From NCBI GenBank assembly GCA_046485135.1, contig JAWOHN010000214.1:1-13208 (forward strand): a DNA stretch of 13,208 nucleotides, in the 5' to 3' direction. Positions 1-6,459 of this stretch are shown piece by piece. Numbering within the stretch: the first letter of the stretch is position 1; each line of letters starts with the position of its first letter. The position numbers and the translations under genes were made by a program. A model generated the notes under the pieces. That model was not told the DNA's origin, made no database searches, and saw only the letters and a list, made by a program, of their open reading frames with translations. The stretch comes from CAZAQS01 sp046485135 (GTDB lineage: Bacteria > Chloroflexota > Anaerolineae > Anaerolineales > UBA4823).

Positions 1-149
1 CTAGAGATATCTTAACAAACCATGAGACGTTGGTGAGTTATTCAGAAACTGGTTCGTTCAGACCTTGGTAGTCCTAGAGAGCCCAATTTCGCGAGTTTAA
101 GTTGATATGGTGGTAAGATTATTCTCGGCGAAAAGGTCCACAGAGCAAT

Positions 150-1445
150 ATGTGCAAAACATTGCAGAAAAGATCCACCTCGCTCCCTTCCACAAATCAG
201 GCGCAAGCCCTCCCGCCGTCCATTCCACACAGCAGGATAAAACAAACGTTTACTGCCCTGCAATACCCCAACTACCGATTGTGGTTTGTTGGGCAACTGG
301 TTTCGTTATTTGGGACCTGGATGCAAATCACCGCCCAGGGCTTTCTGGTGTTCGAGTTGACCAATTCAGCCGCTTATCTGGGTTACGTCAGTTTTGCCGC
401 TGGGATTCCCACCTGGTTGCTGACACTGTACGGCGGCGTGGTAGCAGATCGAATTCACCGGCGCAACCTGCTGGTCATCACCCAGATCTTCATGATGCTG
501 CTGGCTTTTATACTGGCCAGCCTGACTTTTCTCGAGTTGGTACAGCCATGGCATGTGATCTTATTGGCTTTCCTGCTGGGGTCAGCCAACGCCTTCGACA
601 CGCCCGCCCGGCAAGCCTTCGTGCGCGAGATGGTGGGACGCGAGCACCTGACCAATGCTATTGCCCTCAATTCGGCTTTATTTAATTCTGCCACCGCTGT
701 TGGGCCAGCAGTAGCGGGATTGACCTATGCCCTGGTTGGCCCGGCCTGGTGCTTTACCATCAATGGAATCACCTTCCTGGCTGTCATCTCTGCCCTGCTG
801 CTGATGAAGTTCGAGCGCCGGCCCCGTTCAACACAGCCAGCCTCTGCCATTGCCGATATCAAGATCGGGGTTAAGTATGCTGTCTCACACCCCACCATCC
901 GGATCTTGATTGCCGGTTTGGGGATCGTCAGTCTGTTTGGTCTGGGTTTTATCACCCTGATGCCGGCCTGGGCTGTTAACGTTTTAGGGGGAGATGTCCG
1001 CACCAACGGCTTGTTGCAATCTGCCCGTGGTCTGGGGGCATTGCTGGGGGCGCTGATGATTGCCTCTTTAGGGGCATTTCATGCCAGGGGCAAGCTGCTG
1101 ACAGTGGGTAGTTTCGCCTTTCCCAGCCTGCTGCTGATTTTTACCTGGGCGCGCTGGCTGCCATTGTCACTGGTCCTGCTAGTCGGAGTGGGATGGGGCT
1201 TCATGGTGCTGGTCAATCTATCAAATTCGCTGGTACAAACCCAGGTACCGGATGAATTGCGTGGGCGGGTGATGAGTATTTTCACCTTAAGCTTCTTTGG
1301 TGTCTTTCCCATCGGCTCATTAATTGCTGGCGCATTGGCAGATGTCATCGGCGAGCCAACCACGGTGCTATTAGGCGCGCTGACCATTCTCACCTTTGCC
1401 AGCCTGGCTTGGTGGCGATTCCCCCAAATCCGCAAGCTGACCTGA
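150..1445 (+). CDS. MFS exporter, MFS_3 (EntS/2A0121-like) family
   Basis: A 431-residue, 12-helix integral membrane protein of the major facilitator superfamily, in the branch of proton-driven drug or siderophore exporters. A 30-residue hydrophilic lead is followed by the first helix near residues 43-70. The motif-A loop GGVVADRIHRR (95-105) lies between helices 2 and 3. The sequence PDELRGRVM (367-375), after a helix carrying NSLVQTQV, is characteristic of the MFS_3/2A0121 branch. Length fits the family (about 400-430). The ATG at 150 is the earliest good start in frame, but its ribosome site is weak (AAAGG near 133-137, spaced too far), so the true start could differ slightly. It acts in the cytoplasmic membrane; the substrate cannot be read from sequence. 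The downstream gene begins only after about 130 bases, so it may be separately transcribed. Confidence 0.9.
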   Translation: MCKTLQKRSTSLPSTNQAQALPPSIPHSRIKQTFTALQYPNYRLWFVGQLVSLFGTWMQITAQGFLVFELTNSAAYLGYVSFAAGIPTWLLTLYGGVVADRIHRRNLLVITQIFMMLLAFILASLTFLELVQPWHVILLAFLLGSANAFDTPARQAFVREMVGREHLTNAIALNSALFNSATAVGPAVAGLTYALVGPAWCFTINGITFLAVISALLLMKFERRPRSTQPASAIADIKIGVKYAVSHPTIRILIAGLGIVSLFGLGFITLMPAWAVNVLGGDVRTNGLLQSARGLGALLGALMIASLGAFHARGKLLTVGSFAFPSLLLIFTWARWLPLSLVLLVGVGWGFMVLVNLSNSLVQTQVPDELRGRVMSIFTLSFFGVFPIGSLIAGALADVIGEPTTVLLGALTILTFASLAWWRFPQIRKLT

Positions 1446-1473
1446 TCATCCTATCAACAAATTCATTTCATTG

Positions 1474-1479
1474 TATACT
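1474..1479 (+). promoter_or_regulatory. Possible -10 element upstream of the nuclease-like gene
   Basis: TATACT, one base off the sigma70 -10 consensus, lies in the 131-base gap after the MFS gene, preceded by TTG. No convincing -35 box is seen at 17 bases, so this is only a candidate. A start of transcription near 1486 would fit translation from 1529 or 1577. Confidence 0.25.
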
Positions 1480-1576
1480 TTGGTGTGATGGTAGCTGCAC
1501 ACCTTATTATGGGCAATATAGAAATCAGATGGTATATGTGCAGCAGTCGCGCATAACATCCTGTTTCTCCGTGAAT

Positions 1577-2284
1577 ATGGATACCAAAAACAGCCCTCGT
1601 CCTAATGGAATCGGCACTCTACAAGAGACATCCTTGCATGCCGGCTTGAAAGACTGGTATGCTCAGCCTGGGGATGTCCTGGAGGCTAAAGTTGATGGAT
1701 ATATTATCGATATCCTGCGCGAAGACCTGCTGGTCGAGATCCAGACCCGCAATTTCTCTGCCCTGAAGCGTAAATTGACCCGCCTGGCAGAAAAATATCC
1801 TATCCGCCTGGTCTACCCGCTGACCAGGGAAAAGTGGATTTTGTATCAAGAGACCAATGGAGGGCCGGTGCTCCGCCGGCGTAAATCGCCCCGCCACGCG
1901 GAGCTGCCCGATGTATTTATAGAGCTGGTGCGCTTGCCCGAGCTGGCAACTCATGCCAATTTCTCCTTGGAGGTCTTGTTTACCCATGAGGAGGAGCTAC
2001 GGCGTAAGGATGGGCGCGGGAGCTGGCGCCGAAAAGGTTGGAGCATCTTCGACCGCAAACTACTGGCGGTCGTGGACCGGCGCCTATTCTCATCTCCTGC
2101 GGATTATGCAGCTTTGCTGCCAGACGGGCTGCCAGCGGCTTTTACCAGCGCCGACCTGGCCGAGCGCCTGGGAAAGCCGCGTTATTTAGCCCAAAAAATG
2201 GTCTACTGCCTGCGAAAAATGGAGCTCTTGAGCATCACCGGAAAAACCGGTAATTCTATAATTTACGAACGAGGACAATTATGA
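1577..2284 (+). CDS. Nuclease-like (PD-(D/E)XK-like, E-x-Q) protein with C-terminal winged helix
   Basis: A 235-residue soluble protein, counted from the ATG at 1577. The reading frame is open back to 1409, with other in-frame starts at 1529 (ATG) and 1571 (GTG). I chose 1577 because the segment before it is cysteine-rich, looks non-conserved and overlaps the MFS gene; no start has a good ribosome site. Residues 17-80 carry a helix with E17, a strand with D45 (GYIIDI) and a strand with E54-x-Q56 (LLVEIQT), then a basic helix. This order matches a PD-(D/E)XK nuclease core with Gln replacing Lys, as known in NotI. Residues 100-170 are very basic (RRRKSPRH, SWRRKGW), and 188-232 look like a winged helix. 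It resembles, from memory, a conserved uncharacterised family in Chloroflexota and Actinobacteria. Nuclease activity is inferred. It overlaps the next gene by ATGA. Confidence 0.72.
   Translation: MDTKNSPRPNGIGTLQETSLHAGLKDWYAQPGDVLEAKVDGYIIDILREDLLVEIQTRNFSALKRKLTRLAEKYPIRLVYPLTREKWILYQETNGGPVLRRRKSPRHAELPDVFIELVRLPELATHANFSLEVLFTHEEELRRKDGRGSWRRKGWSIFDRKLLAVVDRRLFSSPADYAALLPDGLPAAFTSADLAERLGKPRYLAQKMVYCLRKMELLSITGKTGNSIIYERGQL
2271..2275 (+). promoter_or_regulatory. Shine-Dalgarno for the overlapping gene at 2281
   Basis: GAGGA lies five bases before the ATG at 2281, inside the last codons of the nuclease-like gene. With the ATGA overlap, it supports coupled translation of the pair. Confidence 0.6.
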
Positions 2285-2898
2285 CAGATAAAGAAGCTGC
2301 AATGATTCCCTTCCATGCTTTGAATGAATTCATGCGCCCAGATTTTCGCATGAGCGTGGTCCGTTCCACGTTGAACGCCCTGCCCGAGCTGCCGGATGAA
2401 TACCGCGTTGCCATCGACAAGCTGGTCAAGAAAACTGTACGCATTCCCGGCTTCCGCAACAGCGGGAAAGCGCCCACCGCCCTCAAGGCCGGTCCACTGG
2501 TGCAGACCTTTGAAAAGAACCCCAATATGGTCGCAGCAGTGCTGACTGCTTGGGCTGAACTCCACGCACCTTTACGCCAGCAGGTTTACGATATGCTGGA
2601 GGGACGCGCTTGGGATCTTATACCCTTGCAGGCAGAACGCAAAAAATTGCCCGGCTTTTTTACCAGATGGCCCAAGGGTGATAGTTTTGAAATCCTCACT
2701 CAAACCTATGCAGAGCTGTTCCCTCAGAGTGAATACGACAGCGATCAGGTCTCCTTGATGATCGTGTGGGTAAGCATGCGTCTACCCTATGAGATGGTCG
2801 AGGACACAGCGGAAGTCGTCACAGAGATCAGCGGGCTGGAACGGGTCAAAGAATTGCTGGAAGGAAAAACCGGCGAATCCCAAAAAGAGATTGATTGA
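2281..2898 (+). CDS. Uncharacterised helical protein paired with the nuclease-like gene
   Basis: A 205-residue protein that I do not recognise. Its start overlaps the preceding stop as ATGA, and the GAGGA five bases upstream supports this start. There is no signal peptide and no membrane segment, so it is likely cytosolic. Most of the sequence looks alpha-helical: amphipathic stretches at about 10-50, 70-110 and 135-200, interrupted by a basic, glycine-rich part (VRIPGFRNSGKAPTALKAG, about 57-75) that could contact nucleic acid or phosphate. The C-terminus is charged and probably flexible. No cysteines, no metal-binding cluster and no nucleotide-binding loop are visible. The only functional hint is coupling to the nuclease-like/winged-helix protein, which suggests a partner, inhibitor or accessory subunit. 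That role is inference; the gene itself is well supported by length and packing. Confidence 0.8.
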   Translation: MTDKEAAMIPFHALNEFMRPDFRMSVVRSTLNALPELPDEYRVAIDKLVKKTVRIPGFRNSGKAPTALKAGPLVQTFEKNPNMVAAVLTAWAELHAPLRQQVYDMLEGRAWDLIPLQAERKKLPGFFTRWPKGDSFEILTQTYAELFPQSEYDSDQVSLMIVWVSMRLPYEMVEDTAEVVTEISGLERVKELLEGKTGESQKEID

Positions 2899-2969
2899 GC
2901 TACCGATGGGAGTGATCTCTGCTCTGCACCCGGCTTGCGCGCACTGGTTTTCGGGATCTTTCATCATAC

Positions 2970-2975
2970 AAGGGA
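2970..2975 (+). promoter_or_regulatory. Shine-Dalgarno that fixes the TTG start at 2983
   Basis: AAGGGA lies seven bases before the TTG at 2983. No ATG or GTG better placed for the membrane-protease frame is visible nearby, so this site decides the start. Confidence 0.6.
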
Positions 2976-2982
2976 TTAACTC

Positions 2983-5442
2983 TTGAACCTAACCCATCCA
3001 ACCATCAACCAACCGCTAAACAAAGGCGGATGCGGTTCGTGGATCATGTTGATCCTGGCCAGCCTGTGGATCGCCAGCATCTCCTTCGGGCGGATTTCGG
3101 TCAGCATGGTAGCCACTTACTTCCGATACCAGCTCCCCGACTGGACCCCCTTTGCCCTGGCGATCGGCCAGGGAGTATTTCTGATCTCACCTTTACTTCT
3201 CCTGGCCAGCTTGTGGCCGGTGCGTCGTTTTGCCGGCATCTTCCGATCCTGGGCAGCTGCCTCTGCGCTGGTGTTACTGCTGGCGCCGTTGCACCTGACC
3301 CGCCCCTATCTGGCTCAATTGCAGGCCGTGTTGCACATCTTGCTGGCAGGCTTGTATATCCTGCTGTTGGTCTTCCTCTTCCAACGCCGGTCAAGACAAA
3401 CGCTGGAGGCCACGCCTGTCAGTCCCAGCATGAGCCGGCAGCCAGCCATCTTGTCTGCAGCATTGATGGCGGCTGTCTTCGCCTACCCCTGGCTGGCCTG
3501 GGGTGCTCTGGGTTCGCCTCTGGATACTATCTTGCAAGCCCTGGCAGCGCTGTCGCTTGGGCTGGCAGCTGCTGTGACGGTCGAAGCCATCCTGTTACCC
3601 GGCCTGCGCCAGAGCGAGATCCCGGAGGCCGGTTACCCGGGTGGGGTGATTGGTTTCTTGTTGAGCGGTCTGGCTGCCGGTGTAACCCTGTTGATCATTG
3701 CCAGCGCCACCGGATTCGGCTTCGGTGGCATGCAGTTGGTCTTGATGCTGTCCCTCCCAGCAGCAGGCTGGACGATGGTCTGGCTGGGACGTTCCTCTCA
3801 GGCGCGCTCCCCGGCCTCCAGCTTACCCATGGGGTTGTTGGTAGGAGCTTGTATGGCCGCGCCTATGACCCTGATCGACCCCAGCGAGCTGCATATCCTG
3901 ACCAGCGCCTACCCCGGCGAGATCTTCCAATGGGCTCTGACCGCAGCCGGCGTCTCTTTCTTGACCGGGGTGGGGTTGGCAATCGTTTTGTTGGTTGTAA
4001 TCATCCGCGCGCGCAGAAGGGATGGCGAACCCGCTTTTCGAAAAACCAGACCCTCCCTGGTACTGGCAGCCTGGCTGATGGGGGGAGCCATCTACCTGGG
4101 CGCGGGCCAGCCCGGCTTTCACGGTGAGAGCCTGTTTGTCATATTGAAGGACCAGGCCAGCCTGCCAGCCTATACCCCCGGGGAGGATTACTTTGCCCAC
4201 CGCGAGCTGATCTATACCACCCTCGTGCAGCATGCAGAAGACTCTCAGACAGACCTACGCCGGCAATTAGAGCGATTGCGCTTGCGTTATACCCCCTACT
4301 ATCTGATCAATGGTCTGGAAGTGCAAGGAGGACCCTTGCTGCGACTGTGGCTGTCCAGCCGGGCAGATGTTGACCGGGTTTTGCTCAACCCGTGGATGCG
4401 CCCCCTCGCGGCCTCGCCCCCTGCCAACATCGGCGACCAGCCTGCGCCGGAGGATATCCCCTGGAATCTACAATTGATTCAGGCTGAAAGGGTATGGAAC
4501 GAGCTGGGTGTGACGGGCACAGGCATCGTGATCGGTCAATCCGATAGCGGGGTTCAATGGGATCACCCCGAGCTGCTGGCCAGCTATCGCGGGCAGATAG
4601 ACCAAAACGAGCAGCATGATACCAACTGGCTCGATCCCTGGTACGGCACTCCCGCGCCGGTGGATCCGGGCGGCCATGGCACACACACCCTGGGTACCAT
4701 CACGGGAAGCAGCACCGGTGTGGCTCCGGGCGCGACCTGGTATGCGTGCGCCAACCTGGTGCGGATTTTTGGCAACCCGGCTCTGTACCTCGATTGCATG
4801 CAATTCATGTTGGCGCCTTATCCCGTAGATGGCGATTCATTTCGAGATGGCAACCCAAGCCTGGGCGCGCACGTCACCAACAACTCTTGGGGCTGCCCGG
4901 ACATCGAAGGCTGCGATCCTGCCGCTCTGCTGCCTGCAGCTCAGGCCTTGCGGGCGGCGGGGGTATTCGTTGCGGTGTCTGCCGGTAACGACGGGCCGAC
5001 TTGCCAGACGATCAACGCTCCTTTGGCGATATATGATGAGGTCTTCTCGGTTGGAGCCATCAGTCCCGCCAGGGAGCTGGCCGATTTCAGCAGTCGCGGT
5101 CCAGTGACGGTCGATGGCAGCGGGCGGGTGAAGCCTGATATCCTGGCGCCGGGTGTGGCTGTGCTCTCGGCGTACCCCGGCTCCACCTACCAGATAAATA
5201 TGGGCACATCCATGGCCGGTCCGCATGTTGCCGGGGTGGTGGCCCTGATCTGGTCCGCCAACCCGGACCTGATTGGGGACATCCAGCGGACCGAACAAAT
5301 ATTGATCCAATCGGCCCAGCCTTATACCCGCCAGGCGCCGGCCTGCCCTGGCGCACTGGACATGCCCAGCACAGCATTTGGTTACGGAGTTCTGGACGCA
5401 TACCGGGCAGTACAGATGGCAATAGGTGAAATGGTGCAATAA
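2983..5442 (+). CDS. Polytopic membrane domain fused to subtilisin-like (S8) serine protease
   Basis: An 819-residue protein starting at TTG with AAGGGA seven bases upstream. Residues 18-375 hold about 11 hydrophobic helices. The loops at 78-86, 134-153, 268-281 and 342-356 are rich in Arg/Lys, which places the N-terminus inside and the C-terminal half outside. Residues about 405-475 look like an I9-type propeptide. The S8 domain (about 493-815) has the full triad: D521 (QSDSG), H565 (GHGTH) and S743 (GTSMAGPHVAG), plus the oxyanion N669 (SAGND). The FSSRGPV and VKPDILAPG stretches recall bacillopeptidase F-like enzymes. Cysteines at 589, 605, 638, 644, 674 and 788 could form disulfides, in keeping with an external location. 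It is much longer than simple subtilases because of the membrane part. The likely role is surface proteolysis; the role of the membrane domain is unknown. Confidence 0.92.
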   Translation: MNLTHPTINQPLNKGGCGSWIMLILASLWIASISFGRISVSMVATYFRYQLPDWTPFALAIGQGVFLISPLLLLASLWPVRRFAGIFRSWAAASALVLLLAPLHLTRPYLAQLQAVLHILLAGLYILLLVFLFQRRSRQTLEATPVSPSMSRQPAILSAALMAAVFAYPWLAWGALGSPLDTILQALAALSLGLAAAVTVEAILLPGLRQSEIPEAGYPGGVIGFLLSGLAAGVTLLIIASATGFGFGGMQLVLMLSLPAAGWTMVWLGRSSQARSPASSLPMGLLVGACMAAPMTLIDPSELHILTSAYPGEIFQWALTAAGVSFLTGVGLAIVLLVVIIRARRRDGEPAFRKTRPSLVLAAWLMGGAIYLGAGQPGFHGESLFVILKDQASLPAYTPGEDYFAHRELIYTTLVQHAEDSQTDLRRQLERLRLRYTPYYLINGLEVQGGPLLRLWLSSRADVDRVLLNPWMRPLAASPPANIGDQPAPEDIPWNLQLIQAERVWNELGVTGTGIVIGQSDSGVQWDHPELLASYRGQIDQNEQHDTNWLDPWYGTPAPVDPGGHGTHTLGTITGSSTGVAPGATWYACANLVRIFGNPALYLDCMQFMLAPYPVDGDSFRDGNPSLGAHVTNNSWGCPDIEGCDPAALLPAAQALRAAGVFVAVSAGNDGPTCQTINAPLAIYDEVFSVGAISPARELADFSSRGPVTVDGSGRVKPDILAPGVAVLSAYPGSTYQINMGTSMAGPHVAGVVALIWSANPDLIGDIQRTEQILIQSAQPYTRQAPACPGALDMPSTAFGYGVLDAYRAVQMAIGEMVQ

Positions 5443-5470
5443 GCGATCATCTAGACAAAATCTGCAACGG

Positions 5471-5548
5471 GTTGTTCCCGAATTTTAGGGTTGCGAACGG
5501 CGCACGCCGTTCGCAACCCTAAAATTCGGAATTCTCCAACAACTTTTT
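5471..5548 (+). terminator. Intrinsic terminator-like long hairpin with T run
   Basis: Starting 28 bases after the protease stop, a perfect 25-bp stem (5478-5502 with 5505-5529) is enclosed by an outer 6-bp helix, GTTGTT (5471-5476) with AACAAC (5538-5543). TTTTT (5544-5548) follows immediately. This is the arrangement of a rho-independent terminator, although the stem is far longer than most. It separates the protease gene from the promoter of the next operon. Confidence 0.6.
5478..5529. repeat. Perfect 25-bp inverted repeat with a 2-base centre
   Basis: All 25 positions of the arm 5478-5502 pair with 5529-5505, around the centre CA (5503-5504). The arms carry A/T-rich outer ends (AATTTTAGGG) and a G/C-rich core (GCGAACGGCG). 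Such perfection is unusual for a plain terminator and suggests a REP/MITE-type dispersed palindrome that may act as the terminator. I do not see a second copy in this window. Confidence 0.9.
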
Positions 5549-5572
5549 AGTGCTCAAGTGGAGAGCCATCAG

Positions 5573-5601
5573 TTGCCCAAACGGGCGATCAAGTATAAAA
5601 T
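5573..5601 (+). promoter_or_regulatory. Sigma70-type promoter for the 5656 operon
   Basis: TTGCCC (5573-5578) and TAAAAT (5596-5601) are separated by 17 bases, four and five matches to the -35 and -10 consensus. An overlapping TATAAA (5594-5599) offers an alternative -10. It sits just after the terminator-like hairpin and about 55 bases before a strong ribosome site and start codon. Confidence 0.5.
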
Positions 5602-5655
5602 AGGGCAGAAGCTCGAGAAACTGCTATCCGTTCACAATCAAGGAGGGAGTCTCAC

Positions 5656-6015
5656 ATGAAAGCCATGAACAAACTCTTTATCACGCTGATCCTGCTATAT
5701 CTTATCTGGCGCTGGTTGAACCAGCCGCCTAAGACCCAAACAGCGGAGTACCCGCAAAGGCGCCAAAAACCCGTTTACCCGCTGGAGGGGCGCAGGTTGA
5801 CAGCCGTACCGAAAGAAGAGGATGACCTGACAAAGATCAAAGGGATTGGACTGAAGGCATCGAATGCTCTGCAGCGAGGCGGTATCCATACTTTCGATCA
5901 ACTTGCGGCCCTGGATGCAGACCATATCAAGACCATATTGGCAGGATACGGTTTACGCAACCTGGATCCCACCACCTGGTCAGCACAAGCTGCCAGCGCG
6001 GGTAAATTGGAATGA
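5656..6015 (+). CDS. Membrane-anchored helix-hairpin-helix protein
   Basis: A 119-residue protein whose ATG is preceded by a strong AAGGAGG (5640-5646) at nine bases. Residues 6-20 form one hydrophobic helix (LFITLILLYLIWRWL), an N-terminal anchor with no signal-peptidase site evident. A basic, proline-rich linker (22-55) follows. Residues 56-115 form a helix-hairpin-helix module: DDLTKIKGIG (hairpin KGIG 62-65), an ALQRGGIHTFDQLAAL repeat unit and a closing NLDPTTWSAQA. Similar modules occur in DNA-binding proteins and in C-terminal tails of otherwise unrelated bacterial proteins. Here the module may bind DNA, or simply serve as a small interaction domain near the membrane. The stop overlaps the next start (ATGA), so translation of the two is coupled. 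The precise function is unknown. Confidence 0.85.
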   Translation: MKAMNKLFITLILLYLIWRWLNQPPKTQTAEYPQRRQKPVYPLEGRRLTAVPKEEDDLTKIKGIGLKASNALQRGGIHTFDQLAALDADHIKTILAGYGLRNLDPTTWSAQAASAGKLE

Positions 6016-6446
6016 ATAAAAAAGAACTTGCTCAAGCGTATTTCCAGCGCGGTTTCAATTGCTCGCAGTCTGTGTTGACCGCCTATAGCGCAGATTTCAG
6101 CCTGGATCAAGACCTGGCCTTGCGCGTGGCAGGTAGCTTCGGCGGTGGCATAGGCCGCCGTGGGGAAACCTGTGGAGCTGTCAGCGGGGCTTTGATGGTT
6201 TTGGGTCTGAAATATGGGGCTGTCGATCCTCAAGACAAAGACGGTAAAGAAAAAGCCTACCAACAAGCTAGAGACTTTATGCAGCGTTTTGAAACGCTGC
6301 ACGGGACAGTGCGCTGTAACGACCTGTTAGGCGTGGATATTGGCACGCCAGATGGGTTGGCGCTTGCCAGGGCAGAGAATCGCTTCAAGCAGCGCTGCCC
6401 GATATTTGTTGGTGATGCAGCCGAGATTTTAGAAGACTTCCTGTAA
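6012..6446 (+). CDS. C_GCAxxG_C_C family protein (four-cysteine redox-type protein)
   Basis: A 144-residue cytosolic protein matching the C_GCAxxG_C_C family. C17 lies in FNCSQSVL, C54 in GETCGAVSGALMVLG after a glycine-rich GSFGGGIG stretch (41-48), C102 in TVRCNDLLGVDI and C129 in QRCPIFVGDAAEIL. All four hallmark cysteines are present, and the length is normal for the family. Members are thought to be redox-active or metal-binding, and are often found near redox or transport genes; the biochemical role is not established. The start overlaps the stop of the HhH gene by ATGA. A perfect 10-bp inverted repeat lies within the coding region (6280-6301). The mannosidase gene starts 13 bases after its stop, so the three are probably one transcript. 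Confidence 0.9.
   Translation: MNKKELAQAYFQRGFNCSQSVLTAYSADFSLDQDLALRVAGSFGGGIGRRGETCGAVSGALMVLGLKYGAVDPQDKDGKEKAYQQARDFMQRFETLHGTVRCNDLLGVDIGTPDGLALARAENRFKQRCPIFVGDAAEILEDFL
6280..6301. repeat. 10-bp inverted repeat inside the redox-family gene
   Basis: TGCAGCGTTT (6280-6289) is followed by TG and then its exact reverse complement (6292-6301), within the codons for residues 90-97. In RNA it would form a compact stem. It may be chance, but its strength within a coding region is notable. Confidence 0.6.
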
Positions 6447-6459
6447 ACCTGCTGCTATC

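Noticed and set aside
1..149. Promoter for the MFS gene
   Set aside because: TTGATA (102-107) is present, but no -10 box lies at proper spacing, so I do not call it; nothing else is evident in this stretch.
1409..1576. N-terminal extension of the nuclease-like gene back to 1409
   Set aside because: It would overlap the MFS gene by 37 bases, is cysteine-rich and has no family-like features; the recognisable domain begins near 1609.
2237..2251. Short hairpin ACCGG-AAAAA-CCGGT just before the gene at 2281
   Set aside because: Only five pairs, inside the end of a coding region and with no T run; too weak to call a terminator or attenuator.
3030..4127. Long open frame overlapping the membrane-protease gene
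   Set aside because: It is proline-, glycine- and arginine-rich with no domain signal, a shadow frame of a G+C-rich gene that is itself convincing.
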